Origin: an uncultured Clostridia bacterium
GTDB taxonomy: Bacteria; Bacillota; Clostridia; Christensenellales; Aristaeellaceae
Direction of reading: 5' to 3'
DNA: 29,058 nucleotides
NCBI GenBank assembly: GCA_934667105.1
Contig: CAKULG010000026.1
Coordinates: 1-29,058, forward strand
The notes beneath the pieces are model-generated. The model ran no database searches. It saw nothing but the letters and a program-made list of their open reading frames with translations, and was not told the origin of the DNA. A program made the position numbers and the translations under genes. This document shows positions 1-8,084 of this stretch, one piece after another. The first letter of the stretch is position 1. Each line of letters starts with the position of its first letter.

Positions 1-1437
1 CCCCGTGGGGGGAGCGACGCTAAAAAAACCGACTTGCCGGAGGACGACCTTCCATTTCAATCCACGCTCCCCGTGGGGGGAGCGACCATGGCAGACCTGT
101 TCGGCGAGTGGGTGCCGGATATTTCAATCCACGCTCCCCGTGGGGGGAGCGACAAATACCGATTGACCTCAAAAAGCGCGCGCCCGTATTTCAATCCACG
201 CTCCCCGTGGGGGGAGCGACGATTGCCAGGGAACGATTACGGGGGATTTTACGGGATTTCAATCCACGCTCCCCGTGGGGGGAGCGACCAGATGGTGCAG
301 CGGAACCCCATCAATTTTAACCACATTTCAATCCACGCTCCCCGTGGGGGGAGCGACAAGGCCATAAAGCGGGGCGTGGCGGGCATGCAGATTTCAATCC
401 ACGCTCCCCGTGGGGGGAGCGACTTTTACCCGGGAGCAGGACGCGCTGGGGCAAGAATGATTTCAATCCACGCTCCCCGTGGGGGGAGCGACTGGCGCAC
501 GCGCCATTCTGTCCAGTCTTTGCGGAATTTCAATCCACGCTCCCCGTGGGGGGAGCGACCGACCCGTTTTCTCTGCCCACAGGGAATAGGGAATTTCAAT
601 CCACGCTCCCCGTGGGGGGAGCGACCCTGCTGCTGGCTCTGCTGCTGCGCTTGCTGCGGCTATTTCAATCCACGCTCCCCGTGGGGGGAGCGACCGAGCG
701 GAACTACGCCAAGAGCGCCTACGAAAGCATTTCAATCCACGCTCCCCGTGGGGGGAGCGACAATTGCTGGAACCGTTCACGCGCGAGGAAAAAGGAATTT
801 CAATCCACGCTCCCCGTGGGGGGAGCGACACAGCCTCATATGCTTCCGCCACGCCGGAAACAATTTCAATCCACGCTCCCCGTGGGGGGAGCGACGATCC
901 AGGTATTCCGAGCAAAAATAATGATCCTGCATTTCAATCCACGCTCCCCGTGGGGGGAGCGACGCGCACGGAGAAAACGGGGTATCGCGCAGCTATGATT
1001 TCAATCCACGCTCCCCGTGGGGGGAGCGACGCGGTAAACGGCGGGCCCCGAAATAGGGGCCCGCTTAAATTTCAATCCACGCTCCCCGTGGGGGGAGCGA
1101 CAACGTAACAACGCAACAAAAAACGAAAGGGGAATATTTCAATCCACGCTCCCCGTGGGGGGAGCGACCGGGGCGGGATGTACAGCTACGACCCGGAGGA
1201 GGAGATTTCAATCCACGCTCCCCGTGGGGGGAGCGACCGCAGCGATACAAGCAACGTGAATACACGGAGGCAATTTCAATCCACGCTCCCCGTGGGGGGA
1301 GCGACCATTACCAGTTATCCCGATCTCGGCGGCACGCCATTTCAATCCACGCTCCCCGTGGGGGGAGCGACATCCGTCGAAATGTACCGCGCAGCGCTGG
1401 AAAAATTTCAATCCACGCTCCCCGTGGGGGGAGCGAC
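1..1437 (-). CRISPR. Type I-C CRISPR array, 22 repeats (first one cut by window edge), 21 spacers
   Basis: Twenty-one complete 33-base repeats plus an 18-base partial repeat at 1-18; all copies look identical. On the transcribed (minus) strand the repeat begins GTCGCTCCCC, folds through CGCTCCCC/GGGGAGCG, and ends GTGGATTGAAAT, the classic I-C (Dvulg-type) repeat with an 11-base 3' handle. On the plus strand full repeats start at 54, 121, 188, 256, 325, 391, 460, 527, 593, 662, 729, 797, 863, 931, 998, 1069, 1136, 1205, 1273, 1339 and 1405. Spacers are 33-36 bases except one of 38 (1031-1068). Because the handle points left, the leader is on the right, the newest spacer is 1372-1404, and the array continues beyond base 1. 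The absence of a degenerate repeat is consistent with the array end lying outside the window. Open reading frames across the array are artefacts. Confidence 0.99.
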
Positions 1438-1615
1438 AGCAGATAATTACAAAAATCATCTGCGAATTGCGTAAAAGCTGACAAATGCGTCGGCTTTTGC
1501 GCAAGAAGGAAAAGGCGGCGGAAGAAAATTGCGTGAATTTTCCGCCTTTTTCCTGCGGAGTCATGGTGCGAACCGGGCGAGGAAGCAATGCGCGCTTCCG
1601 GTTCGCGCCGGAGGG
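1438..1615 (-). promoter_or_regulatory. CRISPR leader with candidate array promoter
   Basis: This 178-base gap between the cas2 stop and the first repeat is A/T-richer near the array, as leaders are. On the minus strand a candidate promoter is TTGTCA (1479-1484), an 18-base spacer, then GATGAT (1455-1460), which would start transcription just before the first repeat; the -10 is weak. An imperfect inverted repeat GCAGAT...ATCTGC (1439-1463) abuts the first repeat and could serve leader-repeat recognition during adaptation. A second, bulged inverted repeat (GCGAACCGG at 1568-1576, GCTTCCGGTTCGC at 1594-1606) follows cas2. Leader identity is firm from position; the promoter boxes are tentative. 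Confidence 0.7.
1510..1551 (-). terminator. Hairpin downstream of cas2, probable cas operon terminator
   Basis: On the minus strand AAAAGGCGGAAAATT pairs imperfectly with AATTTTCTTCCGCCGCCTTTT across a short CACGC loop, ending in a T run. It lies about 65 bases after the cas2 stop and before the leader promoter, so it would separate cas mRNA from pre-crRNA. Confidence 0.6.
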
Positions 1616-1906
1616 CTAGAGAATCAGGGGAGAATCCAGATCAATCCCCATGCTAACGCCAAAATGTTCTACTTTTTCGGCGTAATGGTTGCCGAGCCTG
1701 TAAAAGCGCACGCTATCCTTGGCTTCGTCCATTTCAGCCTGGATGAGATGCTTGAGGCGCGTGTATTGGGTGGCGTCCACCCGGCATTCGAAAACCGAAT
1801 TCTGCACGCGCACGCCGTAATTTACGCATTGCTTGGCAACGCGCCGCAGGCGTCTTTCCCCATCGGGATCCTTTACATGAATATCATACGTCACCAGAAC
1901 CAACAT
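1616..1906 (-). CDS. cas2: CRISPR-associated endoribonuclease/integrase subunit Cas2
   Basis: A 96-residue protein, the usual Cas2 length. It opens MLVLVTYDIHV with the conserved acidic residue D8 at the end of the first beta strand of the ferredoxin-like fold. The continuation GERRLRRVAKQCVNYGVRVQNSVFEC is typical of I-C Cas2. Cas2 dimers bridge two Cas1 dimers in the spacer-integration complex. It is the last gene of the cas operon, 9 bases after cas1, and sits next to the leader where integration occurs. Confidence 0.97.
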   Translation of the reverse strand: MLVLVTYDIHVKDPDGERRLRRVAKQCVNYGVRVQNSVFECRVDATQYTRLKHLIQAEMDEAKDSVRFYRLGNHYAEKVEHFGVSMGIDLDSPLIL

Positions 1907-1915
1907 TTCAAGCCC

Positions 1916-2947
1916 TCATTTCCACAAAAACGGCGGATAAGCGTCCAGATCGCCGCGCAAATGGCGCGAGAGGAGCATGGCCTGCGCATAGGGGACAAGG
2001 CCCCAGGCCAACTTCTCCTTTAGATAGGGGTGCGTGAGCGTATCCTGCTTGCGCTTTTGCCATGCGGCGAGAAAGGTGCGCCGGGCGTCGTCCTTCAGGA
2101 AGAACGCGCCGTTTTCTTTTTGATCAAAGTCTTTGCGCGTGATCGTGCCGAGATTGATGAGCGAAAGCACAAAGCGATCGGCCAGGGGCGCGCGCAGCTC
2201 TTCCAGCATATCCAGCGCGAGAGATTTTCGGCCCGGGCGCAGCGTATGCAGAAAACCGACCGCAGGATCGAGGCCGACGGATTCCAGCGCGCCTGCAATT
2301 TCGTTGCCCAGCAGGGTGTAGGTGAAGGAAAGCAGCGCGTTGACGGGATCCAATGGAGGACGGCGATTTCGCCCGTCGAAGGGGAAATCAACGGGGCTGC
2401 GGAGAATCATTTGTGGAAAGGCCGCGAAATACGCCTTTGCCGCGCTGCCCTCGACGCCCATGAGCATGTCGCAGGATACGGCCTGGGAAATCATTCCCAG
2501 GGCGAGCTTCATTTGGTCAATGCTGCTTCGCATCGCCTCCGTATCGATGCGCATAGAATGGTCGCGGCAAAAATGCTCCAGCAGCCATCTTGCGTTATAG
2601 ATTTTCCCGGTTAAAAATGCTTTCGCAATGGAAAGGCCCAGCGCGGGATTATCCGCCGTGCGGTATTGCGTCGTTCGCAGCAGCACGTTGCCCTGAACGG
2701 GCCCTGAGATGCGGCTTAAGAAGCGGCCGTGCCGGGTGAGAAAACACAGGCCCACGCCGCGCTCGGCGCACGCGCCCATGAGCGCGGGGCTTGCGCCGCG
2801 ATAACCGAAGCTCACGATGTTTTCCAGATTGTGAAGCGGGACGCGCCCCAGCGTTTCGCCGTCGGCGCAGACGACCGCGTTTTCACCGTCCAGCGATAGA
2901 TAGGCCTCTGGATTGGAGACGTACAGCGTGTTCTGCAATTTTTTCAT
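1916..2947 (-). CDS. cas1: CRISPR-associated integrase Cas1 (type I-C)
   Basis: A 343-residue protein from MKKLQNTLYVSN. The start is chosen because its ATG overlaps the cas4 stop as ATGA, and homology begins there; an upstream in-frame extension to 3043 lies inside cas4 and is not credible. Likely metal ligands are E166 (MGVEGSAAK), H234 (GFLHTLRPGR) and D246 (SLALDMLEELR), the conserved Glu/His/Asp set. The N-terminal half is the beta-rich domain and the C-terminal half is helical. It catalyses spacer integration with Cas2; Cas4, immediately upstream, sets PAM selection and prespacer trimming in I-C. Confidence 0.97.
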   Translation of the reverse strand: MKKLQNTLYVSNPEAYLSLDGENAVVCADGETLGRVPLHNLENIVSFGYRGASPALMGACAERGVGLCFLTRHGRFLSRISGPVQGNVLLRTTQYRTADNPALGLSIAKAFLTGKIYNARWLLEHFCRDHSMRIDTEAMRSSIDQMKLALGMISQAVSCDMLMGVEGSAAKAYFAAFPQMILRSPVDFPFDGRNRRPPLDPVNALLSFTYTLLGNEIAGALESVGLDPAVGFLHTLRPGRKSLALDMLEELRAPLADRFVLSLINLGTITRKDFDQKENGAFFLKDDARRTFLAAWQKRKQDTLTHPYLKEKLAWGLVPYAQAMLLSRHLRGDLDAYPPFLWK

Positions 2948-3606
2948 GCGTCGTCCTCCAAGGCGCGGCGAATGTATTCGGAGGCGGAGAGCCGCTTCGC
3001 CAGCGCCGGTTGGCAAAGCTCCTGCATCGAGCAGCTTTTGCATGCGGCCGTCATTTTTGCCCGGGGCGTGTATCCGCGCTCAAACAGGCGGTGCATTTCC
3101 GCAAAGGAATTCCGCACGCGCTCACGCAGCGCGGCCGTCAGCTCGACGGGCTGGCGGCGGCGGATTTCGCCGTAATAAATCGCGCCCTCCGGAATCTCCG
3201 TGACGAACATTTCTTCCAGGCACATGGCCTGCGCGCACAGCTGCAATTGCTCTGCGCCGCGATCGTTGGGCCTGCCGCGCTTATATTCCACGGGGTACAG
3301 CCGCCAAAGCCCGCTTCTTCCATGGATGGGCACGCCGCCGGGGTCGCTGTGCAGCTCCACCATATCGCATTCGCCGGAAGCGCGCAGGGCTTCGCTGCGC
3401 ACGGGCATGGCGCGGGAAAGCAGCGTGGCTCCGCGCAGCTGCGTAAATCCCGCGTCATGCACCCGCTCGTGCATATAATGGCCTTCCAGCGTCAGCGTGT
3501 TTTCCTTCCAAAGCTGCTCGACGTGGATCAGCGCCCATTGCCTGCGGCAGAAGGCGAAATGCTCCAAGCCGGAGATCATCAGGAAATCAGCGTCGTTATT
3601 CGCCAT
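2944..3606 (-). CDS. cas4: CRISPR-associated exonuclease Cas4 (Dna2/RecB-like, Fe-S)
   Basis: 220 residues. RecB-family nuclease motifs are visible: D81 in GECDMVEL and E107-x-K109 in PVEYKRG, followed by a helix with Q120 (QLQLCAQAM). The four iron-sulfur cysteines are C20 (HFAFCRRQW) and C189, C192, C198 (CKSCSMQELC). Cas4 processes prespacer ends and enforces PAM choice before Cas1-Cas2 integration. The gene overlaps cas7 by 11 bases and cas1 by ATGA, so it is translationally coupled within the operon. Confidence 0.96.
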   Translation of the reverse strand: MANNDADFLMISGLEHFAFCRRQWALIHVEQLWKENTLTLEGHYMHERVHDAGFTQLRGATLLSRAMPVRSEALRASGECDMVELHSDPGGVPIHGRSGLWRLYPVEYKRGRPNDRGAEQLQLCAQAMCLEEMFVTEIPEGAIYYGEIRRRQPVELTAALRERVRNSFAEMHRLFERGYTPRAKMTAACKSCSMQELCQPALAKRLSASEYIRRALEDDA

Positions 3607-4525
3607 CGATCATGGTGTATTTAAGCCCGCAGATTGCGGATTCATCCACGGCGACGGTGGGGAGCGCGGAGGGATCCTCCGGTTGATTGACCCGCAGGGA
3701 ACGATGCACCTTGGCGGAGGAATACTGGCCGCTGGGGCAGTTATGCTCCCACCAGACGAGCTTAACGACTTCCATGCTGCCGTCCGGGCGGGCGGAGGTG
3801 GCGTCGTTGCGGAAAAGCGTGCGCAGCGCTTCCTTCAGCGCTTCCGCGTCCTGCTCGCTGAATCCGGTTTTGCTGGCCGGCTGCACGTTGATGGAGCCGA
3901 AGGCGGTGTATACGCCGTAATGAACGCGATGCTTCATGCCCATTGTGTCGCGCCCTTTTCTATCCGGATCCGCGCTGGTTTCAAGATTGACGGATTTGGT
4001 GATCTGCGAACTGACGATGTTCACGCTCTCCTTGGAAAAGGCGCTTTGAATGCTCACCGGGCCGCGAATGCCGATGGATACCGCGTCGCTTCCCTCGCTT
4101 TCATCCTTTTTCCCTGATTTGAAAGCGAAAACCTGGCCGAAGGCGCGCACATCCAGCCATGTTTCGCAGGCAATGCGGGCGTAATCCTCCCGGGAAACGC
4201 CGGAATCCTCCGCCTTGTCCTTGGCTTTCTTTTGCGCGTTGATTGCCGCCAGGCATTCCTTCAGCGCCGGGCAGCCGTCCGCACGATCCTTGAGGGAACG
4301 ATAATCGTCGCCCTCCGCGCGGCGATCGTCGGACTGCACGAATACGGGATAGCCTTCGTCGATCCAGCGATTGCGAATCTTGCGCTTGAGGCAGACGTCG
4401 GAAACCTCGCCGAACCCTTCGTAGGTTGTGCGCGGACGGTTGCCATCCAGCGGGTCGCCGTTGGGGTTGGCGTTGTGGACGGTGAAAACGAGGGCGAAGT
4501 CGATTTTGTGGTTCAGAGCGGTCAT
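3596..4525 (-). CDS. cas7: Type I-C Cascade backbone protein Cas7 (Csd2)
   Basis: 309 residues, a normal Csd2 size. The N-terminus carries the family signature FTVHNANPNGDPLDGNRPRT, then GEVSDVCLKRKIRNRW. Central segments SIGIRGPVSIQSAFS and DTMGMKHRVHYGVY also match Csd2. Cas7 subunits form the helical filament (seven per I-C complex) that coats the crRNA spacer. It lies 26 bases after cas8c, with an AAGGATG-like ribosome binding site before the ATG. Confidence is high on motifs and operon position. Confidence 0.96.
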   Translation of the reverse strand: MTALNHKIDFALVFTVHNANPNGDPLDGNRPRTTYEGFGEVSDVCLKRKIRNRWIDEGYPVFVQSDDRRAEGDDYRSLKDRADGCPALKECLAAINAQKKAKDKAEDSGVSREDYARIACETWLDVRAFGQVFAFKSGKKDESEGSDAVSIGIRGPVSIQSAFSKESVNIVSSQITKSVNLETSADPDRKGRDTMGMKHRVHYGVYTAFGSINVQPASKTGFSEQDAEALKEALRTLFRNDATSARPDGSMEVVKLVWWEHNCPSGQYSSAKVHRSLRVNQPEDPSALPTVAVDESAICGLKYTMIDGE

Positions 4526-4551
4526 GGTTTAATCATCCTTTCTGTATTGAT

Positions 4552-7164
4552 TTAGAATGCATTCAGATTGCACAGATAGAAGAAATAGAGGTATTCCGGG
4601 CCCAGCGGTGCGTCGCTGTTCCATTGATTTTCAACCACGCGGGCATGCAGCGCCTCGGCGCGCCGGAGGAGACGCTTGGAAAACCAGCTTTTTTGCGCAT
4701 AGGGGCGCATGCGGTTTTCCAGATACGCCCAAACGTCGCTGGGGCGCTGCGCCGACCGGGCCATAAAGCGCATTGCGTTGCTGGGGCGGTTTTCCTCCTC
4801 CGGCACGCTTAAATCCAGAATTCTGCGTTCCGCCTGATTTTCCAGGGCCAGCAGCGCGCCGAAGGCGGCCTCGCGGCTTTCAATGGGCGGCTCCTGGGGC
4901 GGGGCGGCGGGACGCCAGGCCTCCCGGTTCAGCCCGGAGGCGGACAGCGCCTGGAGCATCATCAAATACCCGCGCAGGAAGCCCCGACCCAGCGGCGCGT
5001 CGGAAAGGCGATCCTCGGGCAGGAAGGCTTGCTCGATTCTGCTCAGCAGGCGCTGCGCATATCGCGCCGTTTCCTCGCCAGATTTCTCCAGATAGGGGAG
5101 AAGCCGGTCGTGAATTTTAGACCAGGCGGTCATGGGCCGCGCGATAAAGGCGGCCGTCAGCGTCATGGCGTTTGTGCGGCCGTCCCGGCTGCTGAGGGTG
5201 GGCTTTCCCTCCTCCGCCCGCATTTCGGATGCCCATTCGAAATGATCGGCCACGGCCAGCAGGCAGCCGAACAATTCATCTCGCCCTTGGGGAGGCGCGT
5301 AATCGCAGGAGGGCGTTTGCGTCAGCCCGCTCTGCCCCTGGGCCAGCGCGCGGATCTGCGCGCTGAAACCGACCAGGAAGAGAGGAAAGAGCGTGTCGCC
5401 GGTCTGCGCGTCCTCGGCGGGAAACAGGCCTTCAATCTGGCCCAGCAGCCGCTTATAAAACCGCGCGCTATGGCCGTCCCTGCCCAGCGCTTTGAGCGCC
5501 GGAAGCAGCTTGCAATACAGCGTCGGCCATGCGTCCTCCGGGTGCAGGGCGAAGCGGCGCATCATCCGGACGGCGTTGGTTTTTCCCTCCCCGGTGGCGG
5601 CGCGCTCCGCCCAGTGCGCCACGGCGAGCAGACGGCCGTAGAGATAGCCGCGATCGGTGCAGGCGGCGTCGAGCGCTGGAGAAGGGACAAAAGCGCTTTT
5701 GTTATAATGGGAATACATGCGAATCATGGCGCAGGCGGCGGCGACGCAATTGCGCCACTGCGGTTCGCTCCATTGGCTGTTCTGATCGGTGAAGGATAGC
5801 GGCTGCACGGCGCGGTTGTACGCGGCCTTGACCAGGTTGAGCGGCAGCGCTTCCCCCTCGATCACGCAGTGCAGCAGGCGCATCTGCAAATCGCGCATGA
5901 GCTTGGTCGCAGCCTTATCCGCCTTAAAATCGCCTTTGGCGGTCTGCACGGCGTCCACGCCCATCACGGCCTCGCAGATTTCCTTCCATGTTGCCGGACG
6001 ATTGAAAACACCGCCGTTTTTCGCGGGAAAATCCCAGCGACAGACTTCGTTCCACTGGTTGACGCGCCCTTTGAATACGTTTCCGGGCAGCGTCTGCGAA
6101 TAGATGACGGACATGCGCCCGTCCGTGGCGGCCTCCAGGCCCAGAATGACGATCTCCTCGATGCGCCGCTTCGCCTCGTCCGTAAGGCCGGCGTTTTCGT
6201 ATGCTTTCTGATCCGTGTTGTATCCCTGAACGGATTTGAAAAGCGCGTTAACGTAAGCCTCAAAGGTATCGGGATACGCTTTTTCATCCGCTTCATCCGG
6301 CGCAGCCTGAGGCGCTTTTGTGTTCCAGCCCACGAACAGCATTCCGTATTTTTTGAAGCCCTGATGATCCAGCAGCCATTTAAGCGCGTTATGCATCTTG
6401 GCAGAGCTTATGGCCCCCACCGTCGCGGCGCTTCTGTCATTTACAAAGCGGCCCTTATATTGGAAGGGAAAACCGCTGTCCTTGCCGGAAATCAGCTTGG
6501 CGTTTCCCGCCAGCTTCGGATGGTTTTCCATGATGGGCGTTCGCGCGCCGGTTATATAGCACAGCCCCGTTTCTTCGCCCGTCAGGGCGGCGAGCCGGCG
6601 GCTCCAGCTTTCCCGCACGTCGGCGCGCATCCACAGGCGCTGCTCCTCCCCGCCCCAATAGGCGATGCTGAAGCAGGCGAAGCTCTTTGCGTCCGGCCCT
6701 TCGCCCGTCGTATCGTTTTCATCTTTATAGAATTTACATTTCAGCCCGGGAACGGAGCAAAGATCGGCGTACAGCGTTTTCTTTTTCAGATACCCCAGCA
6801 GAACGCGCAGACAATCCGGCGCTTCCGGCGCGGCGCACCAGTCTTCCAGCTGGGCGATATAATTGCCGAAAAGCAATGGCCGCTTATCGTTTGCAATCAG
6901 ATATTTTAAGCAATCCGCCAGGGGAAAGGGCGCGCTTTTCGTGCTGGTGCGGCCCTCCGCCTGGGGCGAGGAAGGAATGGCGCAAAGCTGCTCCTCCTCC
7001 GGGAGGGGCTGCGCGGTGAGAAATTCGCCGCCGGGGGAGAGGAGGATGTTGTATTTTATTTTTTTTTGCACGAAGCCGATGGGAAGGAGCGGCCTGTCCT
7101 CCTCCGCGCCGGTGGTATCGATAACGGCGTCGAATACGTCGCAAAGCCTATTAAAGAAGTTCAT
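4552..7164 (-). CDS. cas8c: Type I-C large subunit Cas8c (Csd1) with three tandem C-terminal Cas11c-like domains
   Basis: 870 residues, about 250 longer than ordinary Csd1. Residues 1 to about 490 are the Cas8c body (PAM recognition and Cas3 recruitment); LCYITGARTPIMENHPKL near 201-218 and YNRAVQPLSF near 449-458 are typical. The remainder contains three copies of the family's C-terminal helical domain: about 506-607, 630-740 and 765-870. Aligned anchors are LYGRLLAVAHWAER / LFGCLLAVADHFEW / AFGALLALENQAER; TNAV / TNAM / SNAM; RFYKRLLGQIEGLFPAED / RYAQRLLSRIEQAFLPED / WFSKRLLRRAEALHARVV; and a closing FPLFLVGF / GRGFLRGY / GPEYLYFF helix. In other I-C systems this domain is also made separately as Cas11c from an internal start. 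The ATG codons just before copy A (M480, M483) have no visible ribosome binding site. The start overlaps the cas5c stop as ATGA. Confidence 0.96.
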   Translation of the reverse strand: MNFFNRLCDVFDAVIDTTGAEEDRPLLPIGFVQKKIKYNILLSPGGEFLTAQPLPEEEQLCAIPSSPQAEGRTSTKSAPFPLADCLKYLIANDKRPLLFGNYIAQLEDWCAAPEAPDCLRVLLGYLKKKTLYADLCSVPGLKCKFYKDENDTTGEGPDAKSFACFSIAYWGGEEQRLWMRADVRESWSRRLAALTGEETGLCYITGARTPIMENHPKLAGNAKLISGKDSGFPFQYKGRFVNDRSAATVGAISSAKMHNALKWLLDHQGFKKYGMLFVGWNTKAPQAAPDEADEKAYPDTFEAYVNALFKSVQGYNTDQKAYENAGLTDEAKRRIEEIVILGLEAATDGRMSVIYSQTLPGNVFKGRVNQWNEVCRWDFPAKNGGVFNRPATWKEICEAVMGVDAVQTAKGDFKADKAATKLMRDLQMRLLHCVIEGEALPLNLVKAAYNRAVQPLSFTDQNSQWSEPQWRNCVAAACAMIRMYSHYNKSAFVPSPALDAACTDRGYLYGRLLAVAHWAERAATGEGKTNAVRMMRRFALHPEDAWPTLYCKLLPALKALGRDGHSARFYKRLLGQIEGLFPAEDAQTGDTLFPLFLVGFSAQIRALAQGQSGLTQTPSCDYAPPQGRDELFGCLLAVADHFEWASEMRAEEGKPTLSSRDGRTNAMTLTAAFIARPMTAWSKIHDRLLPYLEKSGEETARYAQRLLSRIEQAFLPEDRLSDAPLGRGFLRGYLMMLQALSASGLNREAWRPAAPPQEPPIESREAAFGALLALENQAERRILDLSVPEEENRPSNAMRFMARSAQRPSDVWAYLENRMRPYAQKSWFSKRLLRRAEALHARVVENQWNSDAPLGPEYLYFFYLCNLNAF

Positions 7165-7934
7165 CGTTCCTCACCTTCTTCCGTTAATTCCGCCGCCAGG
7201 GAAGACTCCTGCAGGCCGGAAAAATTGCCGTATTTCCCGCCGAATTTCTTGGGCTGCATGGGCCGGATGAAGCGATACATTGCGGGGTCGCATTCCTCCG
7301 GCCGGGGAAAACGGATTTCGCCGTTTACCATTTTGGCGTGCCATAGCTGCACGCCCAGTTCGTTTTTCCCGGTTTCGTCCGGGTATGCGAAGCTGTGGAA
7401 CATTACGCCCAGATCGATTTCGCCGCTGCCGTCGTAATCCCCATCGCCCTCGCCATATACGCAGGGCTCCACATAGCCCTGGCATTCCCGCGTACCCAGG
7501 AAAATATCGCGCCGCCCGCCCTTTTCCACCATTCTGCGCGCGATGCAGTGGTGCTTATTTTCGTTTTGCCCATCGGCGATGAGATCGGGCTCGGTTCGAT
7601 AGGGGTTGGGCGTAAAATACGCCCGCACCTGATAAACCGGGTCTTTGAGATAGGTGTAAATGGAAAGCGTGTTGGGCTGCCCGTCATAGCTGATGGGGCG
7701 AATGCTCTTGCTTTCCGTCTGAATGGCATGGAGAATGCGGACGGAAGATATGAACCATATCAGGGAAGGGCGCCAATATATGCTTTCAGTAATCCCCTTC
7801 AGGGCCTGATAGGTTGGCACGGGAAGCGTCGCCTTTTCGCCGCCCATGCGCAGCGCGGGCTCGGAAAACAGCGCGTATCGTCCCGATACGCAGAATTCAA
7901 TGCTGTTCCTGATTTTTCCATCCAATAAAATCAC
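7161..7934 (-). CDS. cas5: Type I-C crRNA-processing endoribonuclease Cas5c (Cas5d)
   Basis: About 254-257 residues. The signature SGRYALFSEPALRMGGEKATLPVPTYQALKGI is split over residues 17-48, and the catalytic motif is present as ENKHHCIARRM (Lys-His pair) plus the Tyr of PTYQALKG. In I-C, Cas5c replaces Cas6: it cleaves the pre-crRNA repeat at the base of the stem, leaving an 11-base 5' handle, and stays in Cascade. The open frame begins with GTG at 7934, but AAGAAGG touches that codon directly; an in-frame TTG at 7925 sits about 6 bases after AAGGTGA and is a better start. First gene of the six-gene operon driven from the promoter at 8126-8154. Confidence 0.96.
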   Translation of the reverse strand: MILLDGKIRNSIEFCVSGRYALFSEPALRMGGEKATLPVPTYQALKGITESIYWRPSLIWFISSVRILHAIQTESKSIRPISYDGQPNTLSIYTYLKDPVYQVRAYFTPNPYRTEPDLIADGQNENKHHCIARRMVEKGGRRDIFLGTRECQGYVEPCVYGEGDGDYDGSGEIDLGVMFHSFAYPDETGKNELGVQLWHAKMVNGEIRFPRPEECDPAMYRFIRPMQPKKFGGKYGNFSGLQESSLAAELTEEGEER

Positions 7935-7954
7935 CTTCTTTTCGTAATGAACGC

Positions 7955-7983
7955 TTGCGCAAAAAAGAGAAACAAGGTATAAT
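7955..7983 (+). promoter_or_regulatory. Sigma-A promoter for the crRNA-like RNA
   Basis: TTGCGC (7955-7960), exactly 17 bases, then a perfect TATAAT (7978-7983). Predicted start at about 7990-7991, the first base of the degenerate repeat. It points away from cas5c and into the intergenic region, opposite to all cas genes. The same TTGCGC-17 arrangement is seen before aroK and before the isomerase gene at 21331-22173, so it fits this genome's promoters. Confidence 0.8.
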
Positions 7984-7990
7984 CATTCCC

Positions 7991-8016
7991 GTCGCTCGAT
8001 GAGCGTGGATTGAAAA
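7991..8016 (+). repeat. Degenerate solitary CRISPR repeat (psi-repeat)
   Basis: It matches the transcribed-strand array repeat at both ends: GTCGCTC at the 5' side and GAGCGTGGATTGAAA at the 3' side. The C/G-rich middle is replaced by GAT, leaving a 5-bp stem CGCTC/GAGCG with a 3-base loop. The last handle base is A instead of T. It is about 6.5 kb from the array and in opposite orientation. Confidence 0.9.
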
Positions 8017-8047
8017 TGTAGAGAAAAATAAAGCGCGAAAAATGGGG

Positions 8048-8084
8048 CGAGGGGGAATGCGTTAAAAACGCGTTCCCCCTTGTT
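8048..8084 (+). terminator. Strong hairpin ending the crRNA-like RNA
   Basis: GGGGGAATGCGTT (8051-8063) pairs with AACGCGTTCCCCC (8067-8079) across an AAA loop, with one G-U pair; CGA and TTG extend the stem. The downstream T tract (TTGTT) is weak. On the other strand the same hairpin would fall in the 5' leader of the cas operon mRNA, where it is followed by CCCCATTTTT. Confidence 0.6.

Noticed and set aside
34..1474. Several open frames on both strands across the array, with repeating peptides such as FNPRSPWGER, ISIHAPRGGSD and SLPPRGAWIEI
   Set aside because: They are translations of the CRISPR repeat in different frames, a well-known annotation artefact; no ribosome binding sites or protein-like composition.
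2948..3043. N-terminal extension of Cas1 to 375 residues
   Set aside because: It lies inside cas4 in another frame; the ATGA overlap at 2947 and family length support the shorter form.
5600..5730. Internal start for a separate Cas11c at M480 or M483 of Cas8c
   Set aside because: No ribosome-binding-like sequence precedes either ATG; the downstream region encodes three fused modules instead. Not excluded experimentally.
1495..7964. An 11-base sequence CTTGCGCAAAA shared by the CRISPR leader (1495-1505, minus) and the crRNA-like RNA promoter (7954-7964, plus), suggesting the RNA gene descended from a leader-repeat unit
   Set aside because: TTGCGC is a recurrent -35 in this window and the distance to the repeat differs (about 58 versus 27 bases), so chance or shared promoter composition explains it.
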